NCBI GenBank assembly: GCA_023426935.1
Contig: JAEZBR010000078.1
Location: 1-17,595 of the forward strand
From: Bacillota bacterium
Lineage (GTDB): Bacteria > Bacillota_I > Bacilli_A > Erysipelotrichales > Erysipelotrichaceae
Length of the DNA stretch: 17,595 nt
Reading direction: 5' to 3'
Below, piece after piece: positions 6,653 to 14,938 of the stretch. The notes under the pieces were generated by a model, which saw nothing but the letters and a program-made list of their open reading frames with translations, had not been told where the DNA came from and ran no database searches. How positions within the stretch are numbered: position 1 is the first letter of the stretch; every line of letters begins with the position of its first letter. Made by a program: the position numbers and the translations under genes.

Positions 6653-7523
6653 CCGTGGCTTCCGGGGTCTCCGTTGTTTCGGTCGTTCCTTCGGCTTCTT
6701 CTTTATCCCGGTCAATAACATTCTGTAATAACTGAGCAGCTAAAGTAGGATTCATCGCCGTTGAGACATCCTTGGTAATATAGTTTTCCATCTTACCGTT
6801 CTTCACGATGGTATACATGATAAACTTCGGTGAAGAATCGACTTTCGTTTCATAAGTAAGATTGTTATAAATATTAATTTCTAAATCATACATTGTCTTA
6901 TCATCGGTATTGGTATAGTAAGTCGCAATCGGTAATTTCGCATCAACAGCCTTGTAGACTAAATCGGTTAAGGCTTTAATCTGCTCGTTAGTCAATTCAT
7001 CCTTGACATCGACCGCTACTCTGGTCGTTGCGACCACGGTATTGATCGTGCAATTTTCGACTCCTTCGATCGCTTTAATATCGTTAGTAACTCCAGTCAT
7101 ATCTTCGGCAGTAATTGCCGGATTCAAATCACCTTCAAAACGATTTCCTAAGATCGGCGTCCCCTGAGATTGGAAAGCCTGGAATAAAATATAGGCGAAG
7201 ATTCCAACCGGGATCGCAATAATCACAGCGCAGATCCAACCTACCCAGTTGACTCCGTTTTTATAAACTTTCTGCTTCTTAGCTTTAGGCATGTTCGGTT
7301 CCTTCTGTACGGCTTCTTTTAATTCCTCGGTTTTACCTACGATGATGGTCTCGTCATCGGGATTGCCTTTGATTTGGTCATCATGAACGATCGGAGTTTT
7401 GACGGTATTATGTACATCACTACCGGTCAAATCTTCCGCGACTGGTTCCTGTTCCACTTCATCCGCACTTAAAATATGGATTTTCTCAGTTTGATCGAGA
7501 TATTTCTTCTTTGGGTTGGCCAT
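6624..7523 (-). CDS. Single-pass membrane protein of unknown function
   Basis: This 299-residue protein is not recognised beyond its architecture. It has about 90 charged, low-complexity N-terminal residues with several KK clusters, a single transmembrane helix at about 93-118 (WVGWICAVIIAIPVGIFAYI), an extracellular domain of about 160 residues (~120-278), and an acidic, Thr/Glu-rich C-terminal tail. The positive-inside rule (KAKKQK before the helix) puts the N-terminus in the cytoplasm. There is no lipobox and no LPxTG. A strong AAGGAGGT site lies five bases before the ATG, 39 bases after gatB. In Bacillus this operon position range carries other membrane proteins (CamS-like, diacylglycerol kinase), but I see no homology to them. 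The 3' end overlaps long versions of rlmD. Confidence 0.8.
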   Translation of the reverse strand: MANPKKKYLDQTEKIHILSADEVEQEPVAEDLTGSDVHNTVKTPIVHDDQIKGNPDDETIIVGKTEELKEAVQKEPNMPKAKKQKVYKNGVNWVGWICAVIIAIPVGIFAYILFQAFQSQGTPILGNRFEGDLNPAITAEDMTGVTNDIKAIEGVENCTINTVVATTRVAVDVKDELTNEQIKALTDLVYKAVDAKLPIATYYTNTDDKTMYDLEINIYNNLTYETKVDSSPKFIMYTIVKNGKMENYITKDVSTAMNPTLAAQLLQNVIDRDKEEAEGTTETTETPEATDDNAATVQE

Positions 7524-7562
7524 CTAGTACCTCCTTGAAAAGCACTCCTATTCTAGCATATT

Positions 7563-8990
7563 CTATTTAACCTTGTCGATTTGGGCTAAAACTAAATCGT
7601 GGGCGATCTGAGGATTTACTTTCCCCTTGGATTGCTTCATGACCTGACCAACGATATAACCTAGGGCTCGGTCTCTGCCGGCATGGTAATCGGCCACCGA
7701 CTGTTGATTCTGAGCGATGACGTCTTCGACAATCTTGGTGATCTCACTTAAATCGGTGATTTGAGAGATTCCGGATTGTTTAATTAAGACTTCGGGGTCT
7801 TTACCTTCTAATAATTGCGGTAATAGATCCTTAGCTTGTTTCGAATTAATCTTCTTTGACGCAATCAGATTGACTAATTTCTCGAAATGCTGGGGACTTA
7901 GTTGGGTTTGTTCGATGGTTAAGTTCTTTCCATTCAAAGCTCCTAGGACTTCACCCATTAAATAATTGGCGGCGATTGTTGGTTCTTGGTTATACTTCAT
8001 CGCCGCATCGAAGAAGTCGGAGAGACTCTTATTCGCGACTAAGATAGAAATATTGTAAGCGGATAAGTGATACTCTTCTTCATACCGCTTAACTCTTTGA
8101 TTCGGTAATTCGGGTAAGTTAGTTTTTATCTCCGCAATCCAAGAATCTTCCAACTTGATGGGGAAGATATTGGGTTCCGGGAAGAATTTGTAATCGACAT
8201 TTCCTTCCTTCTTACGCATCATCACAGTCGTTTGTGTCGGTTCATCGAAACGCAAAGTTGCCTGAATGACTTTCTCACCTTTATCTAGTAATTCCGCCTG
8301 ACGTTTAGATTCATAGTCGACGGCTTTTTGAATATTGGCTAAGGAATTCAGATTCTTGATCTCGGTCTTGGTACCTAAAGTGGTACTGCCGACCGGTCGG
8401 ATTGAAACGTTGGTATCGCAACGTAAGGAACCTTCTTCCATCTTCCCGTCGGATACTTCTAAGTAGCAGAGAATATTTCTTACCTGCTCAACATAATCCG
8501 CCGCTTCTTTTCCCGAACGCATATCGGCTTCGGAAACAATCTCGACTAATGGAGTTCCCGCCCGATTGAAATCGAGGTAGGTGAACTCCCCTTGATGGAA
8601 TTGTTTAGCGGTATCTTCTTCCATGTGGATTCGATTTAAACGAATCTTCTTAACTCCTTGTTCCGTTTGAATCTCCACATACCCATTTCTTCCTAACGGA
8701 TGAAACTGCTGGGTAATCTGGAAGCCTTTCGGTAAATCAGGATAATAATAGTTCTTTCGATCGAATTTAACTAATTGATCGATCTTACAATGAGTAGCCA
8801 AACAAGCTCGAAGAGCTAATTCAACGGCTTTCTTATTAAGACAAGGTAAAGTTCCCGGATGTCCTAAATCAATCTCGTTGGTACAGCTATTCGGTAATTG
8901 CGCAAAACTGGTCGGTGCGGATGAAAACATTTTTGTTTTCGTCTTCAGTTCGCAGTGCAGCTCAATTCCGATGACGGTCTCGTAATTCAT
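7563..8990 (-). CDS. gatB: Aspartyl/glutamyl-tRNA(Asn/Gln) amidotransferase subunit B
   Basis: GatB binds the mischarged tRNA and phosphorylates the Glu or Asp side chain, which is then amidated with ammonia from GatA. The 475-residue length is normal. The N-terminal cradle domain shows the family signatures VIGIELHCELKTKTKMFS (residues 6-23), IDLGHPGTLPCLN, FDRKNYYYPDLPKGFQITQQ at about 76-95, and later HMEEDTAK and DFNRAGTPLVEIVSE. The last 150 residues form the helical and YqeY-like tail domain, ending in QVMKQSKGKVNP. The start ATG shares one base with the gatA stop (TAATG), so it is translationally coupled and made in step with the other subunits. Together the subunits supply Gln-tRNA(Gln) and/or Asn-tRNA(Asn) where direct charging is missing. 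Confidence 0.98.
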   Translation of the reverse strand: MNYETVIGIELHCELKTKTKMFSSAPTSFAQLPNSCTNEIDLGHPGTLPCLNKKAVELALRACLATHCKIDQLVKFDRKNYYYPDLPKGFQITQQFHPLGRNGYVEIQTEQGVKKIRLNRIHMEEDTAKQFHQGEFTYLDFNRAGTPLVEIVSEADMRSGKEAADYVEQVRNILCYLEVSDGKMEEGSLRCDTNVSIRPVGSTTLGTKTEIKNLNSLANIQKAVDYESKRQAELLDKGEKVIQATLRFDEPTQTTVMMRKKEGNVDYKFFPEPNIFPIKLEDSWIAEIKTNLPELPNQRVKRYEEEYHLSAYNISILVANKSLSDFFDAAMKYNQEPTIAANYLMGEVLGALNGKNLTIEQTQLSPQHFEKLVNLIASKKINSKQAKDLLPQLLEGKDPEVLIKQSGISQITDLSEITKIVEDVIAQNQQSVADYHAGRDRALGYIVGQVMKQSKGKVNPQIAHDLVLAQIDKVK

Positions 8991-10405
8991 TAGGCGACCT
9001 CCTTAGTTTTATCCGCTAACCCGGTAATCTTCTCAATGCCTAAAGAGATATCGAATAATTCGGTCTCCTTAAAGGCTTTACCGGTCACATTAAGTCCGAC
9101 CGGCATCCCTTCTAAATAACTAAGCGGCAAGGTCAAAGACGGATCACCGGAGAAGTTGGCGATACACATATAATTCTCCGCCACTAAATAAGTATCGGAT
9201 AACTGATCCGAACTTTCTGAACTCTTCGGGGCACCGGCCAAAGATGCCGGGGCGATGATTACATCGTAGTTTTCCATTACTTTGTGTAGCTCATTAACAA
9301 TCAATCTTCGGACTTTCTGCGCTTTACGTAAAACCTTCTCCTGATTATCCGCGAATAAACCGTAACTGCCGATAATGAACCGTTTCCGAATCAATTCGGT
9401 AAAGCCAGCGGTTCGGGTTTCCGTCATGATTTCTTCGTAAGAATTCTCACCCTTCTGTAGCCCAAAGCGGATGCCGTCTAAGTTAGAATGGTTGGCGGTC
9501 GCTTCACAATTGGAAATGATGAAGTAGACCGGTAAACAGGCCCGCATCAATTCTTTATCCAAATCAACTAATTTGACGGTTGCTCCTTCGTTTCGCATTT
9601 CCTCGATCAAATGATCGAGATCTTTTTTCAATTGATTATCCTTAAGTAATTCATAGACATTATTCATTACCGCAATCTTTTTACCCTTTAAATCACCTTT
9701 GATTAACTTGGAATATTCCGGAACTTCTTCATAAGAAGAAGTCATATCCCGATCATCCCGACCAGAAAGCACTTCCAAAGCTAAAGCCGCATCTTGAATA
9801 TTCTGGGTAAAATAACCTACGTGGTCTAAGGAAGAAGAATACGGAATAATTCCATATCTGGAGATTCGGCCATAAGTTGGTTTAACTCCCACAATTCCGT
9901 TATAACTGGCAGGCTTGCGGACCGAATCACCGGTATCGGTTCCAATCGCAAAAGGAACCACATCACTGGCTACCAAAACCGCCGAACCGCCGGAAGAACC
10001 TCCGGAGATCCTCGAGAGATCGTAGGGATTATTTACCGGACCGGTGGCGGCGGAAAGATTCGTTCCGCCCATCGCTAATTCATCCATCGAACTCTTCCCG
10101 ATCACAATCGCACCGGCCGCTTCCAATTTATCGACAATTGCCGCATTGTAGATCGGACAATAATCATTCAGGATCTTACTGCTGGCGGTCGTTAAGATAC
10201 CTTTCGTATTAACATTATCTTTTAAGATCATCGGCATTCCGTAAAGCTTCGCGGTCTGAGGAAGCTTGTTTAATCCTGCCAACTGTTCTTCGGGATCGAT
10301 AAAAGTAACCAAGGCGTTTAACTTCGGCTGTACCTTATGAGCTTTCACAACTGCTTCGTTTACCCTTTGTGCAACGGGTAATTTCTTTAAGTTCTCGAAG
10401 CCCAT
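8990..10405 (-). CDS. gatA: Aspartyl/glutamyl-tRNA(Asn/Gln) amidotransferase subunit A
   Basis: GatA is the glutaminase of the GatCAB complex and releases ammonia that is channelled to GatB. It belongs to the amidase-signature family, with the Ser-cisSer-Lys triad at K62 (LKDN), S137 (GGSSGG) and S161. The spacings between them, 75 and 24 residues, agree with characterised GatA. The usual GGS before the nucleophile reads GDS here (TDTGDSVRKPAS), so residue 160 is Asp instead of Gly. The protein is 471 residues and the N-terminus is about 17 residues shorter than in Staphylococcus, but the ATG is fixed by the TAATG overlap with gatC. It ends in a second TAATG with gatB. Function is not in doubt; the GDS variant is discussed among the findings. 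Confidence 0.98.
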   Translation of the reverse strand: MGFENLKKLPVAQRVNEAVVKAHKVQPKLNALVTFIDPEEQLAGLNKLPQTAKLYGMPMILKDNVNTKGILTTASSKILNDYCPIYNAAIVDKLEAAGAIVIGKSSMDELAMGGTNLSAATGPVNNPYDLSRISGGSSGGSAVLVASDVVPFAIGTDTGDSVRKPASYNGIVGVKPTYGRISRYGIIPYSSSLDHVGYFTQNIQDAALALEVLSGRDDRDMTSSYEEVPEYSKLIKGDLKGKKIAVMNNVYELLKDNQLKKDLDHLIEEMRNEGATVKLVDLDKELMRACLPVYFIISNCEATANHSNLDGIRFGLQKGENSYEEIMTETRTAGFTELIRKRFIIGSYGLFADNQEKVLRKAQKVRRLIVNELHKVMENYDVIIAPASLAGAPKSSESSDQLSDTYLVAENYMCIANFSGDPSLTLPLSYLEGMPVGLNVTGKAFKETELFDISLGIEKITGLADKTKEVA

Positions 10406-10698
10406 TATTTCACCACCCTAGGCAGAATAATATAGTCTTTCCGCACTCTTTTCGCATTCGCTAAAGCATCCTTCTGACTGATTTGATTTTCCACTATATC
10501 TTCCCGCATAAAGGAAGTAGGATTCTCAAACGGATAAATCATTTCTTCAACGCCAGTCGTATCGATACTTTCTAAGAGATCTAGTTGTTTTAAGAGAACT
10601 TCGAATTCCCCGCGGACATCGTCCGCTTCTTTTTCGGATAATTCAAACATTAACTGTTTGGCTAGTTCTTTGACATATTCGTTAGTAATTTTTGCCAT
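10405..10698 (-). CDS. gatC: Aspartyl/glutamyl-tRNA(Asn/Gln) amidotransferase subunit C
   Basis: This small 97-residue subunit wraps around GatA and helps fold and hold the GatA-GatB complex. The family pattern is clear: an N-terminal helix TNEYVKELAKQLMFELSEKE, a central FEVLLKQLDLLESIDTTGVEEM, and the conserved closing segment with an arginine-aspartate pair (REDIV), NAKRVRKDYIILPRVV. The length is normal. AAGGAAAT lies just before the ATG, and the gap after ligA is 31 bases. The stop overlaps the gatA start by one base, which fits stoichiometric production of the complex. Confidence 0.96.
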   Translation of the reverse strand: MAKITNEYVKELAKQLMFELSEKEADDVRGEFEVLLKQLDLLESIDTTGVEEMIYPFENPTSFMREDIVENQISQKDALANAKRVRKDYIILPRVVK

Positions 10699-10729
10699 GG
10701 ATATTTCCTTCTTTAACCTTCTAAGTATA

Positions 10730-12724
10730 TCACTGATTGAAGTCTTTCAAAATGCTCATTAACTCTTCTTCGTCCATCGTTCTGACTCCTAAAGCTTGAG
10801 CTTTAGTCAGCTTCGAACCAGCTTCAGCCCCGTAAACGACAATATCCGTCTTTGCGGAAACCGAACCGGTCATTTTCGCCCCTAAACCTTCCAATATTTC
10901 CGTCATCTGCGTTCGCGAATAAGTACTTAAGGTTCCGGTAAGAACCATGGTTAAGCCGGAGAAGGGCGAAGCAATCTTCTTTTCGATCTTCGCCTTAGGA
11001 TCGACACCATGGTTTCTTAAGGCTTCGATTAAACGTTGATTCTCTGGATCGGTAAAGAACGCTCTTAAAGTATCGGCGGTTATTTCGCCGACATCCGGAA
11101 TGACCGTTAACTCTTCCTTTGTGGCCTTTGCTAAAGACTCAATATCCGGATAATATGATGCCAAGGTCTTCGCCGCTTTCGCCCCCACATGTCGAATACC
11201 TAAGCCATTTAGAAAATGGTCGAAGGGTTGTTTCTTACTGTTTTCGATTGCCTGAACTAAATTCTCAAATGATTTCTCTCCCATTTTAAGATCGGTCCTA
11301 AAGATCTCATCCTTACGATAAGGCAGATCATAAATATCCTCCAACTTATTCAATAAACCGGCTTGATGTAAAGCCACAACTTTCTTATCGCCTAAACCTT
11401 CGATATTCATCGCTTCCCGACTAACGAAGTGAATGATATTTTCTTCGATTCTGGCCGGGCATTCGGTATTCATGCAATAGTAATCGACTTCTCCTTCAAA
11501 CCGATAAAGTTTCTCCCCGCAGATCGGGCAATTATCGGGATAATTAAACGGCTGTTGCGATCCATCTCTTCGCTCCGGCAAGGATTTAATAATCTCGGGA
11601 ATAACATCGCCGGCTTTCTTGACCACGACATAATCATTAATCCGGACATCTTTTTCTTTGATGAAATCTTCGTTATGTAAAGTAGCGTAAGAAACCGTAC
11701 TGCCGGCAATCTTAACCGGTTGTAACTTTGCGGTCGGGGCGACTTTCCCCGTTCTTCCTACGGAAATCAGAATGTCTTCTAGTTTAGTCACGACCTCTTC
11801 CGGCGGGAACTTGTACGCAATCTCCCAACGCGGAATCCGAGCCGTGGAACCCAGCTTATTCTGAGCTTCCAAACTATTGACTTTAATAACCATACCGTCG
11901 ATATCGTAAGGTAAGGAGCCTCTTTTTTCGGTCATCTCGAGAATATAGTTCCAGGCCTGTTCAATATTCGGAAAGACTTTTCTTAAAGGATTGGTAATAA
12001 AACCCAGTTTATCTAATAGATCCAAAGATTCTTTCTGGGTCTTAACATATTTACTCGCATCGGGTAAATGGTACCAGAAAGCCGCTAAGCCTCTGGAGGC
12101 GGCGATCTTAGGATCCAACTGTCTAATCGATCCGGCCGCCGCATTTCGGCAATTCGCAAATTCTTCCTGACCGTTAAGTCTTTTTTCCGCGTTTAGTCTT
12201 TCAAAACTTTTCTTAGGCATATATACTTCGCCGCGGACTTCAAACGGATCTTTGAAATCGATACTCAAAGGAATCGCTTTAATCGTGCGGATATTATTCG
12301 AAACATCCTCGCCGGTAATGCCGTCGCCTCTGGTTACCCCTTGCATAAAATTTCCATTATTATAACTTAAACACATCGCTAACCCGTCAATCTTTAATTC
12401 CACCTCATATTCCTGCGGACCGACTTCATTTTCGACTCTGGTACTGAACGCTTTGAGATCGTTTAAGTTATACGCATTATCCATCGATAACATCGGCTTG
12501 GCATGAACGATTTTCTTAAACCCTTCGCTTAATTCTCCCCCCACTCTTTGAGTCGGGGAATTGGGATCGTAATATTCCGGATGTTCTTTTTCTAACTGCC
12601 GCAATTGATTAATCAAACGATCATATTCCGCATCGGGAACACTCGGATTATCGTTGCGGTAATATTCGATACTATACTGATTGAGAATTTTGCGTAGATC
12701 CAAGATTTGTTGCTTGATATCCAT
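10730..12724 (-). CDS. ligA: NAD-dependent DNA ligase LigA
   Basis: LigA seals nicks during replication and repair, using NAD to adenylate itself. In the 664 residues, an N-terminal Ia domain (about 1-65) precedes the adenylation domain with the reactive lysine K111 in KIDGLA. The OB fold follows (about 315-395), then the four-cysteine zinc site C399, C402, C417 and C422. After that come the helix-hairpin-helix repeats (about 430-575) and a C-terminal BRCT domain (about 588-664, LTMVLTGTLS). Everything expected of a full-length bacterial ligase is present. The gene starts two bases after the pcrA stop, and its ribosome site (GAAGGGG) lies inside the end of pcrA, so the two are coupled. The pcrA-ligA pair is a conserved Firmicute arrangement. 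Confidence 0.98.
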   Translation of the reverse strand: MDIKQQILDLRKILNQYSIEYYRNDNPSVPDAEYDRLINQLRQLEKEHPEYYDPNSPTQRVGGELSEGFKKIVHAKPMLSMDNAYNLNDLKAFSTRVENEVGPQEYEVELKIDGLAMCLSYNNGNFMQGVTRGDGITGEDVSNNIRTIKAIPLSIDFKDPFEVRGEVYMPKKSFERLNAEKRLNGQEEFANCRNAAAGSIRQLDPKIAASRGLAAFWYHLPDASKYVKTQKESLDLLDKLGFITNPLRKVFPNIEQAWNYILEMTEKRGSLPYDIDGMVIKVNSLEAQNKLGSTARIPRWEIAYKFPPEEVVTKLEDILISVGRTGKVAPTAKLQPVKIAGSTVSYATLHNEDFIKEKDVRINDYVVVKKAGDVIPEIIKSLPERRDGSQQPFNYPDNCPICGEKLYRFEGEVDYYCMNTECPARIEENIIHFVSREAMNIEGLGDKKVVALHQAGLLNKLEDIYDLPYRKDEIFRTDLKMGEKSFENLVQAIENSKKQPFDHFLNGLGIRHVGAKAAKTLASYYPDIESLAKATKEELTVIPDVGEITADTLRAFFTDPENQRLIEALRNHGVDPKAKIEKKIASPFSGLTMVLTGTLSTYSRTQMTEILEGLGAKMTGSVSAKTDIVVYGAEAGSKLTKAQALGVRTMDEEELMSILKDFNQ

Positions 12725-12726
12725 AT

Positions 12727-14853
12727 TTACCCCTTCTTTTTGATTGCCGGATGATTCATCATTAAGCTCTTGACACCATAAGGATAATTAAACGCGACAT
12801 CCATGATATTCCCATTTATCTTAACGACAACCCCATCTCCGAACACCGCATGCGTGATCAGTTCACCGTTACGATATTTCGTCGTCTTACTGGGGACCGC
12901 AAAGTTATCGCCTTTATCTTGTACGCTTTGTTGGACTTTTTCTAAACCGACTTCGATTCTCCGACCGATATCGCTACGATATTTTTCATCGATCTCGTTA
13001 ATGAATCGAGAAGGAACTAAATTATTCGACAAGACATAAGAGAAACCCTGCGGATCGCTTAAGAATAACTTGTTCTTGGCTCGGGTGCACGCGACATAAG
13101 CTAATCTTCGTTCTTCCTCCAACGCTTTAGGTCCGTCAATTAAGGCCCGTTGACTCGGGAAGATTCCTTCGGACATTCCCGCCACAAAGACCGTATCGAA
13201 CTCTAAACCTTTAGCCGCATGAATTGTCATTAACTGGACGAATTCCGCACTCTTGACCTCATCCTGATCGGTATAAAGATTGACCATCTGTAAGTATTCT
13301 TCCAAGTTACTATCCGGATAAGCCTGCATATAATCCGTCATATCGTTGATTAATTCCTTGACGTTAAGAATACGTTCGTCTTCGTGTTCCTTCTCCAGCA
13401 TCGCCCGATAACCGGTATCCTCAAAGACGGTCTCTAATAATTTATCTAAAGATAATTCTTTCTGTTGCTGTTTGAATCTTTCAATCATCTTTCTAAAACT
13501 ATCTAAGCTGTTTTTAATCACCGGTCCCACGGAGATCTTATCGATTGCTTGGTACATGGTGATTTGATTCTTTCGCGAAGCCTCAAATAAATCACCTAGG
13601 GTTTTACTGCCAACCCCTCTTCTAGGCATATTCACTACGCGTTTAAACGCCAAATCATCGCCGGTTACTAACATTCTCAAGTAACATAACATATCTTTAA
13701 TTTCCGCTCGGTCATAGAATCTTAGGCCGCCGTAGATTACATAAGGTATTTGGAAATCACGGAGACTTTTCTCCAAAGTTCGGGAGATATAGTTAGCCCG
13801 ATATAAGATTGCGATATCCGCATAAGAAGCGCCTTTTTTCTTGAGATCCATGATCTTCATCGTAATCCACATCGCTTCAGCTTCCGAGGAAGCGGCACTG
13901 TAATGCACGATTTTATCACCTTCGGATTTATCGGTAAAAAGGTTCTTCTCCAAACGTTGACGGTTATGCGCAATCAAAGAGTTCGAACCGTTAAGAATCA
14001 TCGGGGTACTGCGGTAATTCTGCGCTAAAATTATCGTTTCGCAAGGGCTAAAATCTTTCTCGAAATTCATAATGATTTCGACATTCGCCCCGCGCCAGGT
14101 ATAGATTGTCTGATCCGGATCCCCCACCACATAAACTTCATTCGTACTATCCGCCAGTTGTTTAATCAATTCATACTGAACTTTATCGATGTCTTGAAAC
14201 TCATCGACCAAGATATATTGAAAGCGATGCTGCCATTTTCCCAAGACGATCGGAAACTTCTTAAATAATCTGACGGTCCAAAGTAATAAGTCGTCGAAGT
14301 CCAACGCATACATCTGATCCTGTCTTCTTGAATAATACGCATACGCTTTCGCCTTTAGCACCGTAATCTCATGCCCATTAGCCATTATCAAAGCCTGATC
14401 CGGACTAACCTTTTCGACTTTATTATCCGCGATATAATTTAAAACTTCACTGTAACTGATCGCTTTTACTTCGATTCCCAATAAATCATAGGCTTCTTTT
14501 AAGATTGCTTTCTGATCATCGACATCTAAAACCGTAAAATTAGCCGGATAATTAAAATTCCGGATATCTTCTCTTAAGATTCTTACGCATAATGAGTGAA
14601 TCGTGGAAATATGGGGGCCGTTTCCGACTTCCCCTAGTAAATCCTTGACTCTTTTCTTCATTTCGTTGGCAGCTTTATTCGTAAAAGTAATCGCAACGAT
14701 TTTCTTAGGATCGACGCCGATTTTTTCGATTAAATAAGCGACCCGCATCGTTAAAACTTTCGTCTTACCGCTACCGGCCCCGGCAACGACCCGGACATAA
14801 TGACTCGCGGTCGTAACGGCTTTTTCCTGCATCTCATTCAAAACGACCGCCAT
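12727..14853 (-). CDS. pcrA: ATP-dependent DNA helicase PcrA
   Basis: PcrA is a 3'-5' SF1A helicase that removes blocks and RecA filaments from DNA and works in repair and transcription-coupled processes. Counting from the ATG at 14853, the motifs run in order: Walker A GAGSGKT at 25-31, the Walker B/Q-rich DEFQD at 217-221, GDPDQTIYTWRGA at 244-256, QNYRS at 278-282, then HAAKGLEFDTVFVAG and LAYVACTRAK in the second half. The C-terminal ~50 residues (THAVFGDGVVVKING onward) fit the Tudor-like domain that contacts RNA polymerase in PcrA. The frame extends upstream to a GTG at 14862, but that GTG is part of the GGAGGTG ribosome site, so I place the start at 14853, giving 708 residues. It is the first gene of the long minus-strand operon. 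Confidence 0.97.
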   Translation of the reverse strand: MAVVLNEMQEKAVTTASHYVRVVAGAGSGKTKVLTMRVAYLIEKIGVDPKKIVAITFTNKAANEMKKRVKDLLGEVGNGPHISTIHSLCVRILREDIRNFNYPANFTVLDVDDQKAILKEAYDLLGIEVKAISYSEVLNYIADNKVEKVSPDQALIMANGHEITVLKAKAYAYYSRRQDQMYALDFDDLLLWTVRLFKKFPIVLGKWQHRFQYILVDEFQDIDKVQYELIKQLADSTNEVYVVGDPDQTIYTWRGANVEIIMNFEKDFSPCETIILAQNYRSTPMILNGSNSLIAHNRQRLEKNLFTDKSEGDKIVHYSAASSEAEAMWITMKIMDLKKKGASYADIAILYRANYISRTLEKSLRDFQIPYVIYGGLRFYDRAEIKDMLCYLRMLVTGDDLAFKRVVNMPRRGVGSKTLGDLFEASRKNQITMYQAIDKISVGPVIKNSLDSFRKMIERFKQQQKELSLDKLLETVFEDTGYRAMLEKEHEDERILNVKELINDMTDYMQAYPDSNLEEYLQMVNLYTDQDEVKSAEFVQLMTIHAAKGLEFDTVFVAGMSEGIFPSQRALIDGPKALEEERRLAYVACTRAKNKLFLSDPQGFSYVLSNNLVPSRFINEIDEKYRSDIGRRIEVGLEKVQQSVQDKGDNFAVPSKTTKYRNGELITHAVFGDGVVVKINGNIMDVAFNYPYGVKSLMMNHPAIKKKG

Positions 14854-14871
14854 GTTTCCCACCTCCGTTCT

Positions 14872-14898
14872 ATTATACCAAACTAACAGGACTTCTAA
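14872..14898 (-). promoter_or_regulatory. Promoter of the pcrA-ligA-gatCAB-rlmD operon
   Basis: On the minus strand a consensus -10 TATAAT (complement of 14872-14877) carries the extended TG motif (TGGTATAAT), which compensates for a poor -35 (TTAGAA, 15 bases further up). It lies about 20 bases before the pcrA start codon, leaving a very short leader. The only other gene start on the far side is the divergent methyltransferase gene. Confidence 0.6.
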
Positions 14899-14910
14899 CG
14901 CTTCCTAGTG

Positions 14911-14916
14911 TATAAT
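14911..14916 (+). promoter_or_regulatory. -10 box of the methyltransferase-rluA promoter
   Basis: A perfect TATAAT sits 23 bases before the ATG at 14939, giving a very short leader. No good -35 is visible at the right distance. The two divergent -10 boxes, for pcrA and this gene, are about 34 bases apart, so the two polymerase sites overlap and may compete. Confidence 0.5.
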
Positions 14917-14938
14917 TTTCCTTGGAAAAGAGCACTAT

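Noticed and set aside
11429..11709. Short frames on both strands inside ligA
   Set aside because: Shadows of the ligA zinc-finger and OB-fold region; no start signals and no recognisable products.
14854..14862. GTG at 14862 as the start of pcrA
   Set aside because: That GTG is part of the GGAGGTG ribosome site that serves the ATG at 14853.
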